A DNA stretch of 64,000 nucleotides, from positions 1 through 64,000 of the forward strand of contig BGKB01000235.1 of the NCBI GenBank assembly GCA_003116975.1, written 5' to 3'. Position 1 is the stretch's first letter. The number at the start of each line of letters is the position of its first letter. The translations under genes and the position numbers were made by a program. Below are positions 19,087 through 31,396 of this stretch, one piece after another. Origin of the DNA: Aurantiochytrium sp. KH105. Its lineage: Eukaryota; Sar; Bigyra; Thraustochytrida; Thraustochytriidae. The notes below the pieces were generated by a model. The model made no database searches. It had not been told where the DNA came from and was given only the letters and a program-made list of their open reading frames with translations.

Positions 19087-22000
19087 TCAGCGACTGCGAA
19101 GCGTAATGTGCTTGGTAAGCTGCTCCGCTGCGTCTCTTCGAGCCTGCACTGCAGACCGTAATCCGCTTCGTGTACGCTTTGCGGCCTCCAAAGCAACCGT
19201 GCAGGGCTCCACCAGCCAGTCGAGGAGTAAGGTAAGCTTGATCAGGTCAAGCTTGCCAAGCATCTGCGAAAACGGCCAGGCCAGAAGCCGAGCCAATGGA
19301 GCGCGCGCACGATCTTGCGGGCTCTCCAAGTCATCCACTGCATCGAGCTCAGCCCACAGACTCAACCGAAATGCGTCAGCCTCCCGTCGAGCAAGTGCCT
19401 CCGTGCTCGTGCGTTCCGTCTCCGTCTCCTGCGCGCTTGAACTAGCCCCACAGCACCCAGCCCGAACGACTGCCGGAGCAGTCATGGAACCCACGTCTTC
19501 TGGCAATTCATAGCGTGTCACGGCCGAAGAGAACTCGTAAAAGTACACGTCCTCGTCTTCGTCGTAAAAGCTGACCCAGGCTTCACCCGCGGTCGCAGAG
19601 CTATCACGTGCCCCAAGCACGCGCTCGGCATCAAGAAGAAGCGACCAAAACGGGTCTAACGGATGCGCACGCGATACAGCAAAGGTATCCTCGTTCGCGA
19701 AAAAGTGTTCATCGGTGAACTCGTCGAAACACAGACGCCATCGTGGAGGAATCGGCGACAACGCAGCCGCCTTGGCAATCCACATCAAGTGCGCCTCGCC
19801 CGGAAGCGAGATGCCTAAATAGTTGGCCACTTCGAGCACATCCTCTGGGGCAAGCTGACGCCGGAAAGAGGCCGGGTTCGTGCCCGCGAGCCGGCGACGT
19901 ACCTGTCCTGTCCCGTGGAGCCACCACACAGGCCGCAACTCGTCCTCAGGCAAAGGTCTCGGCAGTGGTAATTCTTGCAGCTTGAGCTCAGGAACCTCCT
20001 CGCCTCCGTTTGGCGAACGAGTCGAGGACAGCGACGCCGCGTATCCTGCAAGACTGCCCAGGGGCAGCACGCGTGGATTCTTTTTTCTTTTTCGGTGCGC
20101 CTCGCGTTGCGAGCTCAGTACGTTGCTCACCTCATCCTCCTCGCGGTCTCCGCCGAGCAGATTTCCCGCAGGCATGACTCGATTCGATCGCCGCGCAATG
20201 GCCGAAACAGGCCTACGTTTTGCAGTTGGATCCAATGGCCCGTCTCCGAGCACGCTTTCGGGAGCAGGTTCGTCCAATGGCTCGAGCTGCGCAGTGCGTC
20301 GGGCGATTCTTCGCAGCAAATTTAATTCCGCGCTGTCTTCGGCTTGGTCCGCACGTGAGAGCACATGGGCACTCATGGGCCGATCCCCGGCACCAGCACC
20401 GCCACTGCGACGTGGTCCACGTCGGACGCGCCCCATACTTTTAGCATCAAGCACACGTTGTGCCTTGTCCTGTTTGAGACGTTCATATAATTTCCGGAAA
20501 AAGGGGTCGAGAGGGTGTTCCCATTGCGTCTTTTGCCGTGGGTCGTCACGCCGCCAGTAATATACATCGCCGCGACCCGACGACGACTCATCCCGAGCCT
20601 GACACCAACCCTTGGGAAGCGGTGCGTACAAACATTCCTCTGCGAGCCACAGCCAGGCCTTGTCCTGCTCGGGGTCCATTCCAAGGTAGATCGCAAAGTC
20701 GAGAATATCATCTCGGGCTGGCGCCAGGCGTCGCGAGATTTCGTTGTCGCGAAGAAACCATGGAGCATCCCGACTGCTCTTCGTCGCCTTGTCCGATGTC
20801 GCGGGATCTTCTTCCTCGTCAGAGTCTCCCATATTAACCTCTTGCAGAGTCGTGCGGGGTTGATCGCCTGCCGTTGATCCGTACCGCTCGACCTCGCACT
20901 CCTCGTCATCACTGTCATCATCGATGATGTACGGCTCACTTTCAATCGAAGACTCGTGCAATGGAAGCCCATCGGAGCTTCCCCTGGTATTAAAGCGTTC
21001 ACTTGCATCGGTCCAGACCTGTGGGGCAGCGTCTTTGGGAACAACGTTGATACTGCTCTTTTCTTCTCCCTCTCCTTCGTTATCATCATATTCACCAACA
21101 TCACTATCGCAACCATAGTCACCACCACCGTACTCCGTTTTGCTCTCTTCCTCAACAGCGGATGAGGATGGCGTCGCGGGACCGCATGATGAGAGATAGT
21201 CGCAAATTGTCGTAACGAGAGCCTCATGATGGAAAGCTCGGTATGTCGAGTCCTTCGCAAAGCGTCGAGCCGTGCGAACGACCTCATCCCGAGAAAGACC
21301 CTCAATGCCAGCACGAGTGAGAGCGGCGCGAAAGGACCGCATTGAGGAGACGCCTTTGAACGCAGATCGTAACTGCGATGCCACCTCGTTTGTGGGCATC
21401 GACCGCAGCGGTGCAACGAGTCGAGGCAAGACGTCGGCGTGGAAGCGCGGGTCCTGCACAAAGCCTGCAAAGTCACACAAGAGCACTGGGCCGCTAGGTC
21501 CCATGCAGGGCCGCATTGCAGCAAAGATCACCGCGAGATCTGCGTCCGACGTCGCTTGGCAACGCAGGCGACGTGCAAGCTTGCGCATTTCCGAGGCTCG
21601 GAGTTTCCCATTTGCTGCAGCTTGGGCATCTGTCAGATCCGCAAAAATTGCGTCAACGTTGTCAGCGGCACCCCAGGCTTGCATCTCCCGCAACAAAAAC
21701 ACGCGGAAGCGTTCGACGCATTCCCATGACGCAGAGCCCCACGTGGGGAGCGCCTGCTCCAGGAAAGCAGCATAATGGACCTTTTCTGCGACGCTTGAAT
21801 TACGGTTGTCCTTGGCGCGAAACCCGCTGCAGAGCATTTCGAAGTCTTCCGACGAAACACCAAGTCCGTCGCACAGGCATGTCCGAAAAAGTCGAGCGGG
21901 CAAGAGGTTCGGCTCTGCCTGATCGTGTGGCTCGAGCAGCACGGCCTCGTCAAAGAGGCCGCGCCACTTCATTCCCTCGTCGACAAAGTGACGCACACGC

Positions 22001-22495
22001 GCGCGAACGCGATCCATTGCGGCAATACGCAAAAGGGGACTCGAGGCTTCTCCAGAATTTCTGCGCGAGATCGCATTTGGTTTGGGAATCATCAGCGCGT
22101 GCGTCGGACGCTGTCCCAATGGGCTTGCTGCCTTCGGACTACCTCCAACAATATGTGCAGCACTCGCTTGAAGCGTTGGCGATTTTGGTAAATCGGGTGC
22201 GCGTCTTCGCGGAAGTGGCACTTCGACGACCAAATCGTGAAAGGGGTTCGCGGCAAAGTCTCCAAGACTGCTCGAGCGAGCCCGATCGCGGCTTTGATGC
22301 TTGCGCTGAGCATCAGCCGTCGCAGCTGCGGCGGACACGAGGTCCTCAAGAGCATCGTCGCCCAAGGCGGTGTCTCCCAGGATTTCTTCGCCGGCTTCCT
22401 CGATCGCGAGCCTGCGTTCGTTCGATAGTGTGTTAGCGTTTTTTTTTTCTGTGTCGCGTCTGTGTGTTTTTATCAGCTGCTTCGACTTACATCAT
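19087..22495 (-). CDS. CEP164-like WW-domain protein, spliced (19087-22411, 22491-22495)
   Basis: The longest frame begins with TTG, and its upstream extension has coding character but no ATG. A 79-base intron (22412-22490: GTAAGT donor, CTAAC branch, CGCAG acceptor) splits a start codon: exon 1 gives ATG-AT and exon 2 gives G, reading MMLAIEEAGEEILGD. The product is 1109 residues. The middle shows an EF-hand-like helical region (about 130-420). Two CEP164-type WW modules follow, each preceded by the diagnostic helix: YLGMDPEQDKAWLWLAEECL before LPKGW...TQWEHP (about 595-635) and YLGISLPGEAHLMWIAKAA before PPRWR...AHPLD (about 890-922). A third WW-like strand pair, EDVYFYEFSSAVTRYELP, lies at about 940-967. 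CEP164 is a distal appendage protein of basal bodies that recruits TTBK2; assignment here rests on the WW modules only. Confidence 0.8.
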
Positions 22496-22948
22496 CCTGG
22501 CGCCATGCTTTGTTTTGCCTGCAAGACTTGCGCGGCCTCGCGTCGCGTTCGGAACCTTTGGGGGCGCAGGTTTTTTTCTGCGGACCTTGTTCTCGAGCTT
22601 TTCGCTTTTCGTCTCCGTGTCAAGATCCACTTCATACCCCTCGGCGTCCTCCATCATCATCATCTTCTCTTCCCTTCCTCGCGCGCGACGTCTCCACAAA
22701 GTTCTTTCTCTTCGCTCTTGTTTCCGATTTTGCGATTCAACTCCTCCTTCCCTCGAGTCGATTCGAGTACTTGATCTCGCTCGCGCACGTCTCCCGGCCT
22801 CGCCCACCAGTCTTCCCTCTCCTTCCCTTGTATTCTTCCTTTTTCAGCTCACGAGGTAATAAGAACAAACCTGCACGAGCCACGAGCGCGTCGTCCTTTT
22901 CCCCTGTCGCGGCCTGTCCACAGTCTCCTGCCCTCGCGCGCTTCAGCC
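22496..22948. promoter_or_regulatory. Divergent spacer between CEP164-like and CNOT1
   Basis: Pyrimidine-rich 450-base region between two divergent genes, probably holding both promoters and the CNOT1 5' leader. No supported coding frame. Confidence 0.4.
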
Positions 22949-23050
22949 ATGCAGACGTTGCTCTCCTCCAGCTCCTCCTCGTCCTCCAGCTCCATCTCCA
23001 GGCAGCCCGCGCGCAAGGCGAGCCTCCCTGCGCCGCCGCCTATCCGTTGA
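22949..23050 (+). other. Upstream ORF in the predicted CNOT1 leader
   Basis: ATG at 22949 (CAGCCATGC) encodes 33 Ser/Pro-rich residues. Its TGA (23048-23050) overlaps the next ATG in a TGATG arrangement, the layout expected for termination-reinitiation. Whether it is translated is unknown. Confidence 0.4.
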
Positions 23051-26000
23051 TGAAATGCGTTGCGCAGACTTCGGCGCCCGGTCGCCCCGGTAAGTGCCGC
23101 CTTAATCAAAACCTAGAGTGGAGGGGCGCGTAGGCGCGAATTAAGGCGGCGGGGCGCGCGAAGAAGCGGCGGCGGCAGAGCGGCTTCGCAGAGCATCGAG
23201 GACGCGCGCGGAGAGGAGCGAGACGCGAGCAGCGGAGCGGAGCGGCGCGGCGCGGCGCGGCGCGGCGTGGCGGGCGCGCGGCGGAAGCCCCGAAGCGCGG
23301 CCCTGCGCGCGCGACCGAGCGCGCGCGGCTGGGCCCCGAGCGGCGGGCCCGGCAACTGGCGCAGCGAGCGCGCGGTTTGTTTTGAAAAAGAGCCCTCACC
23401 TGGCCTCGCCTGGCCTCACCTGGCCTCGCCACGCACGCACGCACGCACGCACGCGAGCACGCGAGCGGGCGGGCGAGCGAGGCAGGTCGCCTGCGCAGCG
23501 CGCGAGAGCCTTGCGCGCCGGCCGAGTGAGCGCAGGCCGAGCGCGCCGCGCAGTGAAAGGGCCAGCAGAGCAGAGGATTTTTTTTTCCTCTCCTTTCGTT
23601 GCCTTACCCGGACTTTCTTTCTTTCCTTCTTTCTTTCCTTTGGCTTCGTTGGGCGAGCGCCCGCGGACTTGCTTAGCGTCGCGGCCAAAGGCGAAACGGG
23701 CACACGTGTGAGTCGGGGGACTCTGCGACGACAGAGCTGCAGTGCGTGCGTGCACGCGAAAGCGATCCAAAGAAGAAGAGACAGAAACAGAAAGAGAGAG
23801 AAAAAAGAAGAAAAAGAATAGGCAACAGCCAAGCAAGCAAGCAAGCAAGCAAGCAAGGGAGCGCCGGTCAGGAAGAGACCTAAGGCGAGGTAGGCTAGAC
23901 AGGCTCTGCGCCGATGGGGTACTTTTGCTCGCCAGTGTTCTGGCAAATTAGGTTCTTGGTCGAGTCGCTTACCAAAAAGACGCAGCAGGCGTGCACGAGC
24001 GAGATCGATGACATCGTTGCGCTCTACGGCCAGGATGCAGAACTTTTCTGCCTCTCATGCCTGGTGAAGGAGATCGACCTTGGCATCGTCGGCTCGGCGC
24101 AAGGACAGCGCGGAGATCAGGTCCCGGCTGACATGCAAAGCAAACTCAGTGTCCTTAGCGAACGCGTAAGCAGCCTCTGGCGCATGCGTCAGAGCGAGTT
24201 TGCCATTTGTATGCGCCAGATTCTCGAAGGTGCCGCCGCGTTGACCAAGGAGGCCGCTGACGAGGCCGTCACGACCGGCGAGCCCCTTGCCGGACCCAAG
24301 GAACCTCTGCGCTCCATCAATGTGCAGCAGCTTGAGATTATCTGCCGCAAGGTCCTTGGCCTCAACTCCTCGCAGCAACTCTGCGTGGGGCTGGGACTTA
24401 GCGCCAGCGCCAACAGCAAGGTGGCGGACGAGGGAGCCCGTTTCCTGGTGTCAACTCTTTTCGAGTCGCTGGACATTAGCGACCGCGACGCCGATGTTGA
24501 CATCATTGCCAAGGTTCTCTGGGTGCTGCGTAACCAGCACGTCTTTCTCGCAGACACCGAGCTCAGCAATAGTTGCTTGCTCGCGCTGCAAGATCGCCTG
24601 CCTGAGACCATCAAGAAGCTGGATGTCGCGCCCCTCGCTCTTTCGGACCCGCTCTGTGTCGATAGTCTCATCCCGACGTTCGAGCCAGAGGACGACACAA
24701 TCTCGCTGGCGCACGTTGTCGGATGTCTCGGCATCGATGGGGTTATGGAAGACCTCGGACCCGCGTGCACGGCGTCCACGGAGACCCTCAAGAGCGTGCT
24801 CGAGCCCTTTTGCAAGGATCGCGGCACCAAGCTTGCCGACGAGGACGTTGCAGCGGTTCTCGCAATGATGGCGCGCACCCAAACTTCCTTTGTCAGCGGA
24901 ACGCGCTCCATCGCCGCGTCGGAAAAGGCGCTCGACCAGCTGCAACAGTCATTTGCGGGTCTGTCCACTTCCCAGAAGCGTCGTGGGACGAGCGGAAGTG
25001 GGTCGTCTCCTGCCGCATCTGATGCCAGTGGGTGGGACATTGGCATTTTGGTGCACGTTGCCAAGGAGGTGAGCGGCGGTAACATTGACGCAGACAAGAT
25101 CGTGCGTCTGCTCGGATCCTGTACCGACAATCTTTCGCCTGAAGCGCTCGACAAGACTGGTTTTGACTTGATTGTGCGGGCCTACAAACTCATGAAGGGC
25201 GGCAAGGCGCTTCCGGGCATGGCCCTCCTCGAGACGGGCGACGACAAGGCACCCGGAACGCTGTGGGAGAACCGTGCGGCGCAAATGGCACTCCTTTTCC
25301 ACGCGGCCACGGCCCCGGCCGACGCTGTCTCTTTTGCAGCCAAAGATAGCCGGCGCGAGGTGGTCTCGTCGCCGCAGGGAATTCAATCCTCGCCGAGCGG
25401 AGCATGGGAATCGGTGGACTTTGTCGCGACTCTCGATGCCCTTGCGGGATCTGGGTACTACCAATTTGTCAAGGCGCTTTTTGAGCACGCTGTCGACCGT
25501 TACCCTGAGACGCTCTTGCTTGGTCTGCTCCAGATCAAGTCGCCCTTTGACGCGCTGCGCGAGGAAACGTACGCCGTTCTACTTCCCAAGTTTCTCCAGA
25601 GCATTCAGCAAAGGACGCAGCCTCTGCAACCCAAGCTGGACACTGTCAAACAGGTGTGGAAGCTCAATCACTTTGTGCTCTTGCGCGCTCTTGTTGCCCT
25701 TTACGCACGCGATCCCAGCTTCCTGCCCTTTCTCGTGGAGATTGTGCGCCAACAACCCGATGGAATGGCCAAGTTCCTCGACCTCCCCATCACCACGCTC
25801 GTTTTTGATGCCATTTGCTGCGCCTCGCGGTCGGATCCGCAAGAATATGACCTGGACAAGTGGTTGACCGATCGTACCAAGACAGTTCTCTCGCAGGGCC
25901 AGCAGCAGGTGCGCGCCTTTGCGCGCAATCTTCTCACGTTTGTGCAACGCAAGGCCGCGGGCCAGCAGGGCGCTGGACCGAGCGCTGGCGCGCCGTTGGC

Positions 26001-29000
26001 TGCTCGCGAGATTGACATCATCTTTGGTCGTCTCTCCGTTCTCACCCAGGAACCCGGACTTCTCACGCCAGACTTTATCTCGGAGCTCTCCAAGACTTAC
26101 GAGGCCTGCGGCGGCCGCCACAACATGCATGGCACGAACCCGGGCGCTGGAGACAAGGGCAACGGAAGCGGGGGCGGCCTGCCTTCGGCTGCCGCGGCTT
26201 CAGGTGCTGCTGGCGGTGTGGAAAAACAAGCGATGGCCATTCTTCAGGCGCTGTACACTTCGAACAAATCTCCTGCGGAGACTGTGGAGGCCCTGGTCCG
26301 GATGAAGAATTCCACAAACCCGATGGAGCAGAACGTTTTCAATGCTCTTGTCCACTGCGTCTTGGACAAGTACCATGCCCTCGACGCCGAGTCGGAGCGC
26401 AACGTGCAGCTCACCGGCATCATTTTCGGCGCATTCATCCAGCGTCAGCTCATTTCGAGCATGGCCTTGGGAATCGCGCTCCGCTACGTGCTCGAAGCGT
26501 TGCGCAAGCCAACCAACACGCCACACTTTCGTTTCGGTCTTGTGGCGCTCGATCAAATCAAATCCAAGCTGTCCGAGTGGCCCCAAACCGCTGCGCAAGT
26601 AGTTAAGATCCCGCACATGCGCGAAAGATACCCGGACCTTGTGCGAGAACTCGAAGCTGTCTTGGCCAACGCTAGTGGTGGTGTAAATGGTAGCACTTCA
26701 CACAGCAACAGTATCGCCGCTGCAGCAGCTGCAGCTGCCGTGGCCTCTTCGATGCCGGCGATTGGCGGGACTTCGTCTGTTGTGCAGCAAGTGCAGAATG
26801 CTATCCGCTCGCCGGTCGCTCCCGGCCCGTTTCCGCTGCGCGGATCAGAGCGCACCGAAGATCGCTACGCAGCTTTCTCTGCTCGTCTCGACGAGCTCAT
26901 TGGCGGTGCAAAGAATCTGAGCGAGTCCGAGCCGCCTCCGAGCGCTGAAATCGAGGACCGCATCACTTTTATCATCAACAATCTGGCGCAACGCAATCTC
27001 GCAGACAAGGTCAAGGAGGCGAAGGAGGTGCTCAAGGCGGAACATTTTCAGTGGGTCGCCTTTTACCTGGTCGCCAAACGGGTGAGCACGCAAGGTAACT
27101 ATCACACGCTGTACATGTCGTTCCTCGACCAGATTGGCGAGTCTGGTCTTATGGAGCAGGTCCGCATTCGGACATTGGCTACGGTCCGTCGTCTTTTGGG
27201 AAGCAACGAAATTGTTACTTCTACCAACGAACGCTCGGTTCTCAAAAACCTGGGCTCTTGGCTGGGTCGCTTGACGCTCGCCAAGAATATGCCGCTCTTG
27301 CACCGCGAGCTCAACCTCAAGGGACTACTGATTGATGGCTACGAGCGCGGCTGGCTCATTGCGGTGGTTCCGTTTGCGGCCAAGATTCTCGATGGCACCA
27401 AGGGTTCCAAGGTTTTTGTATCGCACAATCCCTGGGTCATGGGGCTTTTGCGCACTCTTGCGGAATTGTATCAGCTGGCAGAGCTCAAGCTGAACCTCAA
27501 ATTCGAGATCGAGGTGCTTTGCAAGAACCTCTCCATTGACCTCAAGGCCATCCAACCTTCGAACATTTTGCGCTTTTGCCGGCGGCCGCAGCTCGAGTCC
27601 AATCCGGACTTTAACTTTAAGGCCTCCGAGAAGCCCGCGCCTCCTCCGAGCCCGGTTTTGCAGCAGCAGCAGCAACAGCAGTCTGGCTCGCAAATGAACC
27701 ATGGACTTCAGACCCAGCAACAGCAGCATCTTCAGGCTCAAAGTGGCAATCGGCAGCAGCCCCAGCAGCAGCAACAGGATGATTCCAAGATCAGTGCCAT
27801 TCCCGAGCACACGGAGATCCCGAACTTGGGTGCGTACGTTCACATCAACCCCGGTTTGCAGCTCTTCATTCAACAGCCTAGTCTTCTCCGTCGGGTGGTG
27901 CCTGTTGCTGTGGATCGCGCAATTCGCGAGATCATCCAGCCGGTGGTGGAACGCTCCGTCACCATTGCGTGCATCACGACACGCGAGATGATCACCAAGG
28001 ACTTTGCCATGGAGCCTGACGAAAAGAAGATGCGCAAGGCTGCCCATTTGATGGTTTCGAATCTTGCGGGCGCCTTGGCATTGGTCACATGCAAAGAGCC
28101 CTTGCGTGCCTCGATGAGCAGCCATTTGCGCTCACTCTTGGCTCCGCGCGAGAATCAGCAGGGTGCTGTGGACGAGGTGGTGCAGCACTGTGCCCTTGAA
28201 AATTTGGAGCTGGGGTGCATGCTCATTGAAAAGGCTGCGACCGAAAAGGCGATGCGAGACATTGATGAGCAAATTGAAAAGTCTCTTACCGTGCGTCGCG
28301 AATCGCGCGAACGCCACAACACGCCGTACTTTGACATGTCCGTGTTTCAAACCGGCAATCGGTATCCTGGTGCGCTGCCGGACAATCTTCGGCCAACGCC
28401 GTCTTTGCAAGGCCTGGGCCCTCATCAGCTGTTGGTATACGAGTCGTTTCAGAGAACGCCGCGCCAGCCCATGGTGCCCCCTTCTCGAGCTGCAGTGGGG
28501 GGCTCTGCAGCAGGACCCCAGGTCAAACCTGGGGCAAAGCAGCAAGGCCAGTCTGCCATGGGCCCCGGCAAGCCGCCGTTGGGCCCTGCTATTTCAAATT
28601 CGCAGGGTCTGGAAAAGTGGCGCATGCACCTTATTCAGATCAATCACTTGCTGCAAGAGCTCATCACTGCGTCCCCTGGCGCGCGCGGCGCGGGCGTGAG
28701 CCAGTTGCCGAGCGACCATGAGATCCTTGCACGTCTGCGCGAGATGCGCAGCATTGGTCAGCAGATCGCGCCTGCGCAGCGCGACGATGCCGTGCGTACA
28801 TTTGTACAGCCCGTTTTCAAGCGTTTGTACGAGATTGGCGCTGGTGACAAGCTGGTTCTCGAAGTCCATCTTGCCATGCTTGAGGTCTTGCGAGATCTGG
28901 CGAGCGATGCCGCGTCACTGCGCAAGAGCATTACGGAGTGGGTGATTTATGCGCCAGTGGAGCACAAGCTGAATCGTCAGGTCACGATTGGCCTCATTCG

Positions 29001-31098
29001 GACCAAGCTCATCCACCTCGCAGACTTTGACGTTTACCTGGCCAAACTTATGGAAGTGGGTCGCCAGATGTCGGCAGTATCCTTTGCCATGGACGTTGTC
29101 CGCGAATGTATCTTGAGCCGCATGGTTCTCATTCCGGAGATGCTCATGACCCTGGATACGCTTCAAAAGATTCTTGTCATGAGCAAACAGGGTGCAAGCA
29201 GTGGTAGCGGCGGCGGTCAGCAAGTGCCGGAAGTTCCCGGGCTTGAAAGTCTGCTGGACAGTGTTCGCATGCTCGCCACGGAACAGCAGCAGCAACAGCA
29301 GACTTCGGGCCAGCAGCAAGGGCAGCAGCAGCAGCAGCAACAACAACAACAACCACCGTCACCACTGCAACAGTCGCAGAGCGCAACCTCGGGCCAGTCG
29401 TTGCAGCCTGGACTCTTTTTGCGTTCGCCGGACCCGCCGCAGCTCCGGCAGCAGGTTGCGCACCTGCTGCATCGTTGGATTCAGCTTTGCGCCATGCCGG
29501 ACGGCGCAGTGCACGAATCCGTGCACAGGCCATACATGGGTCTTCTGCAACAACAAGGAGCGCTCAAGGGAAATGAGAACGCGCTGCGCTTCTTCCGTAT
29601 CACGACGGAATTGTGCGTGGAGTCCTCGCTCACACAGACCCCGTCGTCCTCGCAAGAATCTGCGGCAGGGGGCCGCGGATTCCCTTCGAAGCTCTCGTAC
29701 GTGGCCATTGACGCCTTTTGCAAGCTTGTGGTCCTTCTAGTCAAGTACGCGGACCTCCGCGAGCGGACCTCGCTGCTAAGCATGGTTCTTGATGTTATTG
29801 CTGGGGTCTTGTGCCGTGAATTCGTCGTGCGGTCTCAAAACAATGTTGAGGCCTTTCTCGACCAGCGGCCTTACTTTCGGCTATTTTTGAATCTGCAACA
29901 AGACTTGATCGAAGCATACGAGGTAGAAGGTCTCCCCGAGGAACACGAGGTCGCCCTGTTGGCGACGTTTGCCGATGTGTACATGCGCGCAATTCCGCCC
30001 AGCAAGCTTCCTTGCTTTTCATTTGCGTGGTTGGAGCTCATTTCGCACCGCTGCTTCATGCCCAAGCTTCTGCGGTGCCGCGATGCACGCGCGTGGGAGC
30101 TGCTCGAGGGTCTTTTGGTGGATCTTTTTGGATTCCTGCAGCCATATTTGCGCGAGGCCCAACTCACCGCAAGCGTGCGCGTTCTTTACAAGGGCACGCT
30201 CCGCGTCCTTTTGGTGCTCTTGCACGATTTCCCGGAATTCCTTTGTTCGTTCCACTTTTCTCTTTGCGACGTGATTCCTGCCTCGTGCATCCAGCTGCGC
30301 AACTTGGTGCTCTCGGCGTTTCCCCGGTCGATGCAGCTTTTGGACCCCTTTACGCCTGACCTGCGCATCGAGACGCTCCCCGAGGTCCAGAGCGCCCCGA
30401 GCATCCTGGCCAAGTACAAGCGTGCGTTGGAGGATGCCAAGCTCTTGCCCGCACTCGACGAGTACTTGGCCAAGGGGCAGCCGGCCAATTTCGTGAGTGA
30501 GCTCAAGGACAAGCTTTTGGTGCAGAATGCGACGACGCATGAGAATGAGTACAACGTTCCGCTCGTAAATGCGCTTGCGCTTCACGTGGGCATCTCGGTG
30601 ACTGGCCAGCTTGCGGGGGCGCGCGCGCAGCAGCTCAATGGCGGCGAGGTGCAGCCCTTGCTTAATACTCTGCAGCAATCGTCATCGCTCTCGGCAATCA
30701 GCCTCTATTCGCAGCTACTCAATGACCTCGATGAGGAGGGCAGGTATCACTTTGTGAATGCTTTGGCAAACCAGCTGCGTTATCCGAACAGCCACACGCA
30801 CTTTTTTAGCTCCATGCTTTTGTATCTGTTTCTCGAGGCGCGCACGGATCTTATTCGGGAACAGATCACGCGCGTCCTCTTGGAGCGTCTCATTGTTCAC
30901 CGCCCGCATCCCTGGGGTTTGCTCATTACCTTTATTGAGCTCATCAAGAACCCGCGGTTCCGCTTTTGGAACTACTCGTTCACCAAGTGTGCTCCGGAGA
31001 TCCATCGTCTCTTTGAGTCGGTTGCCCGTTCGTGCATGTCGGCCTCGAACTCGCAATCGACGGCATCAAACTCTCAGGACTCGGCGTCGCGGGCTTAA
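23050..31098 (+). CDS. CNOT1: CNOT1, CCR4-NOT scaffold (predicted 23050-23089 joined to 23936-31098)
   Basis: An uninterrupted frame runs from 23914. Residues from WQIRFLVESLTKK onward match the CNOT1 start (human SQISYLVDNLTKK), but the preceding MGYFCSPVF does not. An acceptor, TTTTGCTCGCCAG, ends at 23935 and a perfect GTAAGT donor follows 23089. Joining them keeps frame and starts MKCVAQTSAPGRP. Domains (numbering from 23914): N-terminal HEAT-like region; MIF4G/CAF1-binding module about 985-1210; poly-Gln about 1250-1290; CNOT9-binding module about 1290-1475 (VVPVAVDRAIREII); a second poly-Gln about 1790-1830; C-terminal NOT1 domain about 1920-2360 (FPRSMQLLDPFTPDL). It scaffolds mRNA deadenylation in the cytoplasm. 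About 2.4 thousand residues, as in animals. Exon 1 is less certain than the rest. Confidence 0.92.
23231..23276. repeat. GCGGC/GGCGC simple repeat
   Basis: Short tandem run of GCGGA/GGCGC units inside the predicted CNOT1 intron. Confidence 0.7.
23391..23454. repeat. TGGCCTC(G/A)CC decamers and ACGC tetramers
   Basis: Three tandem 10-mers, then about six ACGC units, inside the predicted CNOT1 intron. Confidence 0.85.
23830..23857. repeat. AAGC tetramer microsatellite
   Basis: About seven AAGC units, 80 bases before the predicted CNOT1 acceptor. Confidence 0.9.
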
Positions 31099-31396
31099 TT
31101 TTGACATGTCTTTGCTCTGAATTTAACTGACAGATAATTCGCATCTAGGTCTGCTGGCATCAAACAAAGTAACATTTTTTAATATCATCATTCGATGTCT
31201 TGGGAAGGATCATCATTTAGGGCAACGCAGAGAGCCATACTTTGTTAGGTAGCTCGAATGGAGTGAGGACGACATGAGCACAGATAGCAAAGCGTGGATG
31301 AAAAGAATGGAGAAAACAGACATAAATTTGGGAGAATGGAAAGTAAGGCCATTCTGTTCTATTATTCTTCCCCCTTTGCAAAAGAAATAGCTTACA
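31099..31396. other. Convergent spacer
   Basis: AT-rich 298-base spacer between the CNOT1 stop and the end of the minus-strand MORN-TIR gene; no gene seen. Confidence 0.4.
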
